Program-made: the position numbers and the translations under genes
Part shown: one piece after another, positions 30,298 to 38,904 of the stretch
How positions within the stretch are numbered: the first letter of the stretch is position 1
Layout of the letters: each line of letters opens with the position of its first letter
The notes under the pieces: generated by a model
The model's input: only the letters and a program-made list of their open reading frames with translations
The model's database searches: none
Told to the model about the DNA's origin: nothing
Assembly: GCA_905221605.1 (NCBI GenBank)
Contig: CAJNDS010000029.1
Coordinates: forward strand, 126,001 to 190,000
DNA length: 64,000 nucleotides
Reading direction: 5' to 3'
Source of the DNA: Symbiodinium natans
Taxonomy: Eukaryota; Sar; Dinophyceae; Suessiales; Symbiodiniaceae

Positions 30298-32005
30298 TCA
30301 TCCCTTCTTGATCGTCTCTTTTGCGGCAGCCACCACCGCATCGAAGCTGGGGACATTGGCCGAGCTGCTGGAAGATGGGGCTCCCGATTCGGGAACCGTT
30401 GGCATGGAGGGCCCCGGAGCGGGGCGTGGCATCGCCTTTACCGCCGGTGGCGGCGGCGGAAGAACGAACGAGCGCTCCGTGCCCGTCTGTCCAAGACCAA
30501 GAAGAAGGCGGCCGATGGAATCCCCAGGTGGGGCTGTTGAAGCCGGAGAAGGTGGCTCCAGGGGCATATCCCCGTCGTCGTGGTGGCCCGGAGTTGCAGC
30601 CGAAGTTTCCGGAACCATTGGTGGAGCTGGAGGATCTCGACCACCCATTCCTGCTTGCTTCACCATCGGTGGTGGTGCCGTCTCTGGCGTAGGGAGGCAA
30701 AGGGCCTCTTGGACTGAGATATTGTCCTCCCGGCACTTCAAGCAAAATCTCAGCGCCTCTTCGGGGCCTTCGCCATGGAGGTCTTCGTCGGCCGAAACGG
30801 AGGTGGAGCTCGAATCGTCTGATGTAGACCCACCAGGACCAGCACGGGCCTTCGGCTTCAACCTCCTGCGCGAATCTCGCGCGGCCCTGCGGGCATTGCT
30901 GGCCTCCTTCGACCGTAATGCAGCATCCGTTCGAAGCCTCAAACTCGTAGTGAGCTCGCCCCACGCGACACGTTCGTCGCGATGCCGCGTAAAGCGCGGT
31001 CCCTCGAAGAGACGCGGCTCGTGAAGGGCCAACAACGGGCGTTCCCCCGCCTTTGCATTGATAAAGGCGCGCAAGCAGATGAGGAGCCGCTGAAGATACC
31101 CCATTGCGCTTATGGAGCATTCGCGCTCTCGGCGATCGTTGCGCCCTCCAGCGCCCTTGGTAACGACGCCCAGCCTGTCCATGGCTGACAGGACGTCGTG
31201 GGGCCTCAGCCCCCATTCGAAGAGGCCTTTGCCTTGGAGAAGAAGATGGAGGCGCTCTTCTGCAGCCAAGTCTTGATCCACAGTGGAGGTGGCCACCTCC
31301 CGAAATCTTTTGGGACGGCGACCTTCTTCTTGCACAGGTTCGGGAAGTACCTGTGGTGGATGTGGACCTTCCGGAAACCGCGGAAGCACCGAGTGCCACG
31401 GAGTCGGGGCTGCATATTCGCTGGGACGAACCAAAGTTGCAGACCCACCAAAGATCTGGCGGGTAATCGCCGGAGACCCCAGATGCTGCACCACATAGGC
31501 CTCGCCTATGGTCCCGGCCATGGCGAGGGAATCGTAAATGGCACTTGGGTCTGCTGGGGGCCCATAATAATGGGAAAGCTGGGGCATTGGTTCCCCAGGC
31601 TCGGGGTACAAATGGACCCCAAGCTCGGCAGCCTCGGCAATCCTCCTCCTCATATCGAAAAGCAAAGCATGATGCAAGGCCGTCAGGCGTTGTCCCGGAA
31701 TGGATGGTGGCTGCGTGGTGTCCACCGGAGTAATCCTCGGCACAGCGGAATCTCCAACCTCCACGGGGTCCGCCGCAATGGGGCGCCAATGCCCCCAATT
31801 CTCGGAGTCGGTAGGCGAAGGCACCTCCCGATCCGGAGGACGCAAAAGAACTTCCCCCGACAGCCGCTGATGGCACCTCTTTCTCTCCAATTGGCTCCTG
31901 GACCGTCACTTCCTCCAGCGACGGGCCCACCATTGGCGAAACACTCGCCTCTCCCCCAACTGGGTCCTCTATCGCAGGCCCAGAGGTTTGGGAGCCACCC
32001 ATCAT
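30298..32005 (-). CDS. extra proline-rich ORF between protease and integrase
   Basis: Two overlapping frames. From ATG 32005 the first about 40-60 residues (MMGGSQTSGPAIEDPVGGEA…) look protein-like; from about 31890 the best frame is another one, open to 30298 (530 codons, no ATG at its head). That second frame has ordinary amino-acid composition, a helical core, an Arg/Lys-rich stretch (about 330-345), DDSSSTSVSADED, and a Pro-rich tail with LPPPPPAVKAMPRPAPG. A frameshift near 31,850-31,890 would join them. No family recognised. Copia elements normally have no ORF here, so this is an acquired or lineage-specific gene; it could be a structural, regulatory or chromatin-interacting protein. 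Confidence 0.55.
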
Positions 32006-34775
32006 GGAGCGTATTGCTCTCCGAGCAACAAAAACAAAAGGCTACTAGAACCAAAACACTCAGAGCTCCGGATCTGTTCCTTCGTGCGCCTCCGAAAGGC
32101 GCTCCAATCCCTTGCATAAGCGAAAAACACCCCATGAAAAACATGACGCACCCACGCAAAGCAAGCTCCAAAGCATGTATGTTCCCAAGGTTCCAAAGCA
32201 ACATGCTCAAGCAATTCAATCCAAGCTCAAAAATCAAGCGCAAGTTCAAGCCAAACATGTCATGCTGCTTCCTAATCAAGGTCAAGCCACACATGTCATG
32301 CTGTTTCCTAAGATTTTTGTCGAAAACAAGCTCCTCTTGAGGACTTTCTGGACAACTTGAGGGAACTTTGGGCTTTCCCAGATGACTTTCGGGATTGAAG
32401 ATCTCAGACCTAAACCCTCGAAGGAGAAACGAAAACGGAGTTGAAGACAAAGCGTGTCGGCCACACTGCTCATCATCGAGCTCATCGACCTTATGCAGGC
32501 TCTTTCCTCCTTTCTTCAAGATGCTCCTGGGAGCGGTCCGCTGTCCTGAGGGGATAGGAACCTCAGATCCTGGCACAACAGCGTCCTTCAGTGAATCAAG
32601 TTCCATGTCTTTAGGCCCCTCCGCCCCTTTCTTGGAGGAGGCTTTAGACTTCTTTCCCCCACTAAACGCCCACCAGGCCCGATTGTGACCAACCAACTTG
32701 ATACTCTTCTTGTTCCCTTTGTACATTCGGGACCCCGTTTTGGACAGATAGGTCTTCCAACCCAATTCCGCCCCACACCATGGAGAGAGGACGTTAAACC
32801 CGACATCAGCCACCAACACCTCCCCGAGTCTCAGAAGAACATCACCGAAGTAGACTTCGATATCGACCACAGACGAAACGTCGATCGAACCTCCAGAGGC
32901 GTTGAACAGACTGGCTGCCTTGTCGTGTGTCTTCACCACACGAAATCCTGAGATAAACTGGTTGGAAACTATGTGGCACGTAGCCCCACTATCAACCAAC
33001 CAAACATCCCTCGGGCTAACCCCCAGGTGCGAGCATATCTGAGAGAGGTTTCCTCTTTGAGAAAACTTCGAGCCTAAAGCCCCCATTGAATCTCCAACTA
33101 CGGTGCCTACCGGCTTCACCTCTTCAGGCGCGTTCAGAACACGAGGAGGAAGAGAAGGTTCGGCCGAAGCTTCCCGCACTCCAGAAAAACCCAAAGCCAT
33201 CAAGGTGGCTTCCCCAGAGTCTGCTTCCGATTCGGGCTCACCCAAGTAACGGCCTTTCCCTTTTCCTTTCTTCTTCTTCGACTTCTCCTTGCCCTTTCCG
33301 CGCCCTCTGGGGCTCTTGTCCCCGTGCTCGCTCCGAGGAGTTCCACCTCCCCGCGGCGTTCCTCCACCTTTGGGAGTTCCCCCACCTTTGGGATTTCGGT
33401 CCCCTTTTCCTTTGTCTTTAGGCTTCTTTCGATCCTTTCCATGGTCACCCTTGCCTTTGTCCGGACTTCCACCACCACGGGCCTTCTCATCCCTTTGCTT
33501 CTGCCAGCATTTCTCGGCTTGGTGTCCCCGTTTCCCGCAGTAATCACACAAAGTGTCACTGAGGGATCGAGACGTTCCACCTGGAGCCTCACATAGTCGA
33601 AGCTGTTCTTCGTAGTACTTCAGACTGCTGCACAATGAGTTCCAGTCGTTGCTCTTCCCATGCAAGACAACGTATTGACGAAGCTCGGTATTCACCGCTT
33701 GCAAAAGGATACTGCACCGATCAGCCTCTGACAGAAGAAGTTCAGGGAAATTCGACAGCTTTGCCTCAGACCGAGAAAACTCATCTTCAAGGTGCCTAAT
33801 GAGGTCAGTAGGTCGCCGAATATGTTGGCACGTGTGCTGCAACTTCAAACACTGGTCACGCACGAAGACGGCTTCCATGCGGGATACTATGCTGTACTGC
33901 TGTGTGATGGTGCGCATGGCCTCGTACCCACAGGCACTCAAAGCCTGTCGCTTCGAGCAAGAGCGTAGCAACTCCAGACCCCTTTCCCACTTTGCCAGGG
34001 CTTGGGTCAGGTAGTAAAACAGCTTAGCGCTCCGCGCTGCAACTTCCACACTGAGATCCTTCTGGAGTATCTCGTGTTTCACCTTCACACACAGCTGAAG
34101 CTCCCGAACGAAAGACTCGTCTTGCAAAGCCAACCACGAGCTCAAAGTCTCCACATAGCCATGCCACGTTTCCACTTCTCGCATGCGTCCTTTGCTCATG
34201 CCTTGATGCTCCAGCAATGGCAAAGGCGGTAGGTACTTCTCCGCTCGGTTCTGAAGAGTGGACCCACCACTAAAAGAAGTAGACGAAGACGACCCCGTCG
34301 CTGCTGTGGCACCAGGTCCCGAAAACGGGTCGGCAGTCTTGGCTTTAGCTGCAGCTTCAGCAACCAACTTAGCAGTCTCCGCTGCCTTCTCTTCGGCCTC
34401 GTTTCGGCGTTTCTCCTCTAAGTCCATGCGTCTCATGAGAGCAGCTATCAACTGCTGGTTCTGTTGAGTAGCCTGCCCTTGCTGACGCAAGAGCTCAAGT
34501 GTAGACTGGTTCTGCTGACGTAGCATTTCCAACACGATGGCTTGAAACCCAGTCTCGGTTCCTCCACCGCTGGCTGTGGGCAAAGTTCCCCCTGCCTGAC
34601 TGCCCGCTGGTGAAGCCTGCGCTTGAGCAGGAGTTGCCGGAGGGGACTCAAAGGGGTTCGGTGCTTCCTGAGGTCGCGAAGTTGTCTGGCCTGCTTGACC
34701 AAACAGCAAAGCCTCTTCTTCAGGACTCACGTCCGGTACCGGCACCTGAGAAGGGTCCGGAGCTTGGGCGGCCAT
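31683..34775 (-). CDS. Copia Gag-protease
   Basis: ATG at 34775, 38 bp inside the 5' LTR end. The N-terminal 100 residues are Gln/Pro/Ala-rich. A coiled-coil-like stretch (about 120-150, NEAEEKAAETAKLVAEAAAK) is followed by the helical Gag core, a CCHC zinc knuckle CDYCGKRGHQAEKC starting at residue 410, a Lys/Gly-rich basic region, and protease VDSGATCHIV with catalytic Asp595. The sequence after about residue 810 becomes Leu/Cys-rich and less protein-like although the frame stays open to 31683, so the natural C-terminus may be earlier. Gag forms the particle, and protease cleaves the polyprotein. Confidence 0.88.
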   Translation of the reverse strand: MAAQAPDPSQVPVPDVSPEEEALLFGQAGQTTSRPQEAPNPFESPPATPAQAQASPAGSQAGGTLPTASGGGTETGFQAIVLEMLRQQNQSTLELLRQQGQATQQNQQLIAALMRRMDLEEKRRNEAEEKAAETAKLVAEAAAKAKTADPFSGPGATAATGSSSSTSFSGGSTLQNRAEKYLPPLPLLEHQGMSKGRMREVETWHGYVETLSSWLALQDESFVRELQLCVKVKHEILQKDLSVEVAARSAKLFYYLTQALAKWERGLELLRSCSKRQALSACGYEAMRTITQQYSIVSRMEAVFVRDQCLKLQHTCQHIRRPTDLIRHLEDEFSRSEAKLSNFPELLLSEADRCSILLQAVNTELRQYVVLHGKSNDWNSLCSSLKYYEEQLRLCEAPGGTSRSLSDTLCDYCGKRGHQAEKCWQKQRDEKARGGGSPDKGKGDHGKDRKKPKDKGKGDRNPKGGGTPKGGGTPRGGGTPRSEHGDKSPRGRGKGKEKSKKKKGKGKGRYLGEPESEADSGEATLMALGFSGVREASAEPSLPPRVLNAPEEVKPVGTVVGDSMGALGSKFSQRGNLSQICSHLGVSPRDVWLVDSGATCHIVSNQFISGFRVVKTHDKAASLFNASGGSIDVSSVVDIEVYFGDVLLRLGEVLVADVGFNVLSPWCGAELGWKTYLSKTGSRMYKGNKKSIKLVGHNRAWWAFSGGKKSKASSKKGAEGPKDMELDSLKDAVVPGSEVPIPSGQRTAPRSILKKGGKSLHKVDELDDEQCGRHALSSTPFSFLLRGFRSEIFNPESHLGKPKVPSSCPESPQEELVFDKNLRKQHDMCGLTLIRKQHDMFGLNLRLIFELGLNCLSMLLWNLGNIHALELALRGCVMFFMGCFSLMQGIGAPFGGARRNRSGALSVLVLVAFCFCCSESNTLHDGWLPNLWACDRGPSWGRGECFANGGPVAGGSDGPGANWRERGAISGCRGKFFCVLRIGRCLRLPTPRIGGIGAPLRRTPWRLEIPLCRGLLRWTPRSHHPFRDNA

Positions 34776-34800
34776 GGTCTCTACTGGAACGTCCTCAGAC

Positions 34801-34812
34801 GCTCCGCTACCA
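34801..34812 (-). promoter_or_regulatory. primer binding site
   Basis: Minus strand TGGTAGCGGAGC directly follows the 5' LTR; complementary to the 3' end of a tRNA ending GCUCCGCUACCA, initiator-Met-like. Same as 4723-4734. The ATG formed at the LTR/PBS junction here opens only a 10-codon upstream ORF ending at TAG, before the Gag ATG. Confidence 0.8.
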
Positions 34813-35363
34813 TGTGAAAAACGCAGAGCTCTTTTTCACTCCACGCTTGAGCCAAAACACCAGAGGTGTTCGGCAAGTCTCTCGCAGAGTCAGCGCAGCT
34901 TCACTTTCGTGAATTCCATCTCAACTTTGTTAAACAAAGGAGGAACACATGCAAACGTCCTAATGCTTCTCAGGACTTCAGTGCTTCAGCAAAACAAGCA
35001 TACAAGTGCACAGCCACTCTGCTCGAACCTCAGTACGACGACACGAGCGAAGCGAGGGTCGGCGGCCAAGGTTTGAAGAGCGAACTCAGAGCAACACGCA
35101 CTTCTTCAAGGATGCTCCTAAAGCATCTCGAGTGCTTCTCTGCTCATCATGCACACTCCAAACATCTCACGTCAAGCTCAAAGCAAGAAACACTTTCAAG
35201 CCAAGCTCCAAACATGCTATGTCCATGCCTGCTTCTGCTAACACCAAACAAACGGTTCAAGCACAGCTCTCAACTCATGCAATGCAAACTCGTGGTTCAT
35301 GTCATGTGGCAAGACATCCTGTCAACTGCAAAGGCACTCACAAGAAAGTCAAAAACTTTCACA
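34813..35363 (-). repeat. 5' LTR (551 bp)
   Basis: TGTGAAA...TTTCACA; pairs with 25054-25605. Confidence 0.95.
34846..34857 (-). promoter_or_regulatory. spliced-leader relic in the 5' LTR
   Basis: TTTTGGCTCAAG on the minus strand, 33 bp upstream of the LTR/PBS junction. Confidence 0.6.
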
Positions 35364-35368
35364 CTTTG
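35364..35368. repeat. target-site duplication CTTTG (right)
   Basis: Partner of 25049-25053. Confidence 0.93.
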
Positions 35369-35473
35369 CGGAGGTGGAGAGGACTCTGTGCAAAACCTGA
35401 CATCGTCAGTCGCGCAACGCCGAGACTTCCCACTTGCGAGCCTCCGCTTCCCCGACTGCGTTCACCGTTTAAG

Positions 35474-37036
35474 TTAAGTGGCAGCGTCCAGCCTTGCAAT
35501 GACTTTGATGAGAGTCCATGTAAGTAGGAGTTTTTCTTCATCCAGACTTCGACAATCTCGCAAATGCGCCTCGATATAAACGATCCTTATGGTACGGAGA
35601 AAGGACTTCGTTCGACTTGCTTTCCTCCAAGAGCCACCAGGATCGCTCCCGCGGAAGAACTGTGAGTTCGAAGTCAGCTGTGCGGAATGACTACCAACGG
35701 GGATTTCTTGCTGGAACATAACCTGGAGGGCAGCTTTAGCCTGCACCAATGCAAGAAAACTTGCCAAGGCAGGGGAGATGGCAAGCAGCAAACTACCTTC
35801 ACAAACATGCCGAAGGAAAGCAATTGCTGTCCATTCCAACTGCTCTTTGCAACAAGTGCTTGGTTTGTACTGTTTGTGCTTTGGGCGCGCGTGCAAGGTG
35901 ACTACTAAATGACTCCCTGGCTTCAAGCAACGTTGGGAGGGGTGGGTGAGCAGGCTGTGACATGTAAGGAGGCGCAAAAGCGTATGATGCGCACCTTTCA
36001 TGTCGATTTCAATTGCGTTCGGTCCGATGGCCAAGAAACGTGTTAGCCTTTTACTCGTTTGCCAGTGCCGTATGGCATAATACAACCCTGTGGGTGCAAA
36101 GATGGCCTTCGATACTGGACCAGCCCTGGCCACGTTGTATCAAGCTCGGGGGGAGGCTGATCCGATTGTAGAGGCAAAACCGCCAAAGCAGTTCCGGATT
36201 CCAAAGTGGGAAGGCCTCAAGAGAAATAGTTTCAGCTCCGGAATGCAAGTCCTGTATAGCTTGCAGGTGCCATTGCTTGGAAAGGCAACAGAATTAGGCG
36301 GAAAGCACTCAGTTTATTTGCATATGAGGCTGACTCTCATCCGAGTCAAAGAAGACATCTTCATGAAGGGGTGCTTCGTAGCGGAGACTGTTGGCAGCGA
36401 TTCCTGCCAGGTGATCAGCGACTTTGTTGCCGACGCGAGGGACGTATGACCAATGCACTGCAATGGGTGTGTGCGTTGACTTTTGCCACATGTTGTCCAG
36501 TTTTCGCACTAGGTCTTCCCATGTAGTCTCAAGCCAGCAAAGTGCTTTACAATGTTGATGCAGTCGCCCTGAAGGATACCTCCCTAATTTGATTGCTAGC
36601 AGCTAGAGATAATGCCTTGTCGCGTCACGGCGCATATTTCCGCAAACATAGAATCTGGACAAGGCTGGAGTGGGATGGCAATCGTTTCAAGAATTACCCG
36701 AACTGGTCCGGGCGACCATACGATACCACCCGCACCACCGATGCCTTCTTGCACGTGGCAGCTGCCGTTAAATTGAGCAACAAGGTGGGTATCTTTGACA
36801 GGTTTGAATTCAACAATAAGTGGAGTACCTGCAGGAATTGGCCTTAATGCCGTAACTTTAAGGTGCAGATTGCCGCAATGACACATTTTAGGCCATAGAG
36901 CAACATTAGGGACCCCAAGGGTCTGTTGATACACAGGTGCAAGCAAGTAATGCTGTGCATCTAATGTTGCTAAGACATCCCCTATATTGGCATTCCTGCG
37001 GGAGACGGTAACACCTTGGGCGCTTGCTTTAATCAA
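35474..37036 (-). pseudogene. LINE RNase H and C-terminal domain, frameshifted
   Basis: Pieces in several frames. 37036-36596 holds the start of an RNase H-like domain (AQFNGSC where a catalytic Asp is expected, then GIGGAGGIVW and FAEICAV). Continuation is in a second frame near 36595-36555 and a third near 36555-36520 (DCINIVKHFAGLRLHGKT). It then runs in the 36509-36309 frame (VPRVGNKVADHLAGIAA, the C-terminal RNase H motif). After it comes a domain with TGLYYAIRHWQ and AIEIDMKGAH (36133-35474) that I do not recognise. At least three frameshifts mean this part is not translatable as one protein. Confidence 0.65.
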
Positions 37037-38904
37037 GGCAGAAGGGGATGCTTGACCTCAATATGGAGTCCTCCGTCGTTGCAACAGGGCTTGCAGCGTT
37101 CCGTGTCAACCCACCATGCCGGTAATGCTTTGGGAAGTAACATCCTCGGGATGGTATTCCAAAGACGTGACGCGAGCTTGGGTATGTTACTGATGTGTTT
37201 TGCCCGTTGCGGTGTCTCACACCATCCAGGGTGCCAGGTGCATTGCTGTTCCATAGTATATCTTCTTATGGTCGCAATCCATGCTAATAGGACGGCACAG
37301 AATTTCTTGTCAATCCCTCCCTCAACATTGATCTTAGGAAGGGCAGTGTGACACAGGGAGTCAAACGAGGCAGTGCCAGCATATCCCAATGTGACTAGGA
37401 CAATAAAGAGGGAGGCTTTGGTGACCACACAAGCCGTAAGCCAATGCTCTGTTGTGTTTGCTCCCAGCCCACAGAGCAGGCAGTGGCTTTGGATGAAAGT
37501 ACACTGGTGCTCATTGGGTATAGCTGCTCTGTAAGTAATAGTTCTAGCCGGAGCACCAGGCATTGCCGCACATTGCAGGAGTGGTGCTTGGTTAACATCA
37601 CAGCAAGGCAGCATGCAGCTGATGGCATGGGCAAGGTCATCAGGGCAGCTTTGGTTGAGATGACAGAGTTTGCAGACTGGCATGCTGCCGAACCCATTGT
37701 CATACCAGAGCTCTTTCCCTGTTTGTTTGCGTAGGCAGACTCTACATTGCTCGTCCCTAGAGGCATATTGCCTGTACACAAAATATGCATCGGCTTCTTC
37801 AACAATGGCCCATCTAAGTGCGTAGCAACGAGTGACATCCGAAGCCACGTTCTTTGGCGGGAGGTTTAGCGCAAGCAAAATGGCACATAGCTGTCTCTCA
37901 TGTGCATGGTTCGCAACTTTTTGTCGAAGATATCCTTGCGCCTGAACACAAGCAGCATTGCGCAACACTGCTCTAAGCGCAATTTGCGCCTGCTTGAGCT
38001 TGCGACCGCCTGAGTGAGGGCTCACTCGAGGCAGCGCAGCAGATAGGGCATCATGGCACTTGCTTTTGAACTGCTCAATGATTGGTGAGTCTCCTAAGGA
38101 GACTGATTTCTGAATGGCTTGCCTGGCTTGCACAAGCAACGAATGGTAGAAGGGAAGGTTGGCCGCATGCGCATTTTCAAGGTCATGCAGGATAACGTTT
38201 AAAGCCCATTTGCCTCTCCAGCGCAGCAGTAGGCCAACTTTAGATAATATGGCGCCTATCTCAGGATCCATTGCCCTAGGCGCTTTGATAAAATCAAAAA
38301 CGCCCGCCATATGTTTGGCCTGAATCCAGGGACGCCTCAAAATAGTTGAGCTGGCAATAGCTAGTGCTTTGAGCATATGCCTTTTGGTGAAGGCGTACAA
38401 GGAATTGCAGAAAAGAGGGCAAGAGGCAATGAAGGCCGTATGGAATTGAATCCTGGCAGGCATTGATGCAGTAAGGGAAAGAGCTTGTTTATTCCTTCTC
38501 AACATATTGCACAAGGCCTTATCAAGGATCAGCATGCGCAAGGAAACATCTGACATTTTCCTTTGTCCAACCCAATGGATTTCATCAATAGACGTTGCTT
38601 GCTCCCGTTCATATTTTGACATGCGGCCACGCAGGATAAAGCCCAACATTGTTGCAGTCTCAGCAATAATCTTAGACCCCCAAGGCGTCATGTCGAGGAG
38701 AAGGATATCAGCAGTTTTGAAGGGCTTGTTGGTAAGAATAGAAGTTTTGCATTTGCATTGGCAAGGCGATGCAATAATGCAAGCCAACAAAGCCTGGAAA
38801 TTTTGCTGTTGTGTGCACATGCAAAGCAGCATATCGCTAGACAGGACGTAGCATTTGCTTCCGCTTACTAAGAGCAGTCCGTGTCGCACGTCAAGCCTAG
38901 TCAA
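37033..38904 (-). CDS. LINE polyprotein, zinc-finger region after RT
   Basis: Open for about 620 codons, without ATG at its head (TTG at 38904, overlapping the preceding stop). It continues the RT ORF after a frame change, so it is either a frameshifted continuation or expressed by ribosomal frameshifting at the 8-bp overlap. The middle is helical. The C-terminal third has Cys/His pairs CRVCLRKQ...CKLCH and CLLCGLGANTTEHWLTAC, the type of zinc-binding motif found downstream of RT in many LINEs. Confidence 0.65.
   Translation of the reverse strand: MTRLDVRHGLLLVSGSKCYVLSSDMLLCMCTQQQNFQALLACIIASPCQCKCKTSILTNKPFKTADILLLDMTPWGSKIIAETATMLGFILRGRMSKYEREQATSIDEIHWVGQRKMSDVSLRMLILDKALCNMLRRNKQALSLTASMPARIQFHTAFIASCPLFCNSLYAFTKRHMLKALAIASSTILRRPWIQAKHMAGVFDFIKAPRAMDPEIGAILSKVGLLLRWRGKWALNVILHDLENAHAANLPFYHSLLVQARQAIQKSVSLGDSPIIEQFKSKCHDALSAALPRVSPHSGGRKLKQAQIALRAVLRNAACVQAQGYLRQKVANHAHERQLCAILLALNLPPKNVASDVTRCYALRWAIVEEADAYFVYRQYASRDEQCRVCLRKQTGKELWYDNGFGSMPVCKLCHLNQSCPDDLAHAISCMLPCCDVNQAPLLQCAAMPGAPARTITYRAAIPNEHQCTFIQSHCLLCGLGANTTEHWLTACVVTKASLFIVLVTLGYAGTASFDSLCHTALPKINVEGGIDKKFCAVLLAWIATIRRYTMEQQCTWHPGWCETPQRAKHISNIPKLASRLWNTIPRMLLPKALPAWWVDTERCKPCCNDGGLHIEVKHPLLP
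38012..38027. repeat. hairpin GAGTGA-GGGC-TCACTC inside the LINE
   Basis: Contains the 12-mer GTGAGGGCTCAC present in the hairpins at 10811 and 11475; here it encodes RVSPHS in the LINE frame. Confidence 0.5.

Larger units (their letters stand above)
25054..35363 (-). mobile_element. full-length Copia-type LTR retrotransposon, 10.3 kb
   Basis: Two near-identical LTRs, 5-bp target duplication, PBS and PPT at the right places. Coding order on the minus strand is gag-protease, an extra ORF, then integrase-RT-RNase H. Integrase before RT is the Copia (Pseudoviridae-type) order. The LTRs differ by only a few changes over 551 bp, so insertion was recent. It sits in the 3' part of a LINE-associated ORF. 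Confidence 0.95.

Noticed and set aside
30053-31024. 323-aa plus-strand ORF inside the Copia element
   Set aside because: Antisense shadow of the proline-rich ORF; the minus-strand frame has better composition and fits the element.
30298-32005. Reading the frame 32005-25634 as one 2123-aa Pol
   Set aside because: Between about 31,850 and 30,300 that frame gives Cys/Gly/Arg/His-rich, out-of-frame-looking sequence while another frame is protein-like; so Pol proper was started at 29974.
36090-36449. Plus-strand 119-aa ORF over the LINE tail
   Set aside because: Antisense to the RNase H and C-terminal LINE region.
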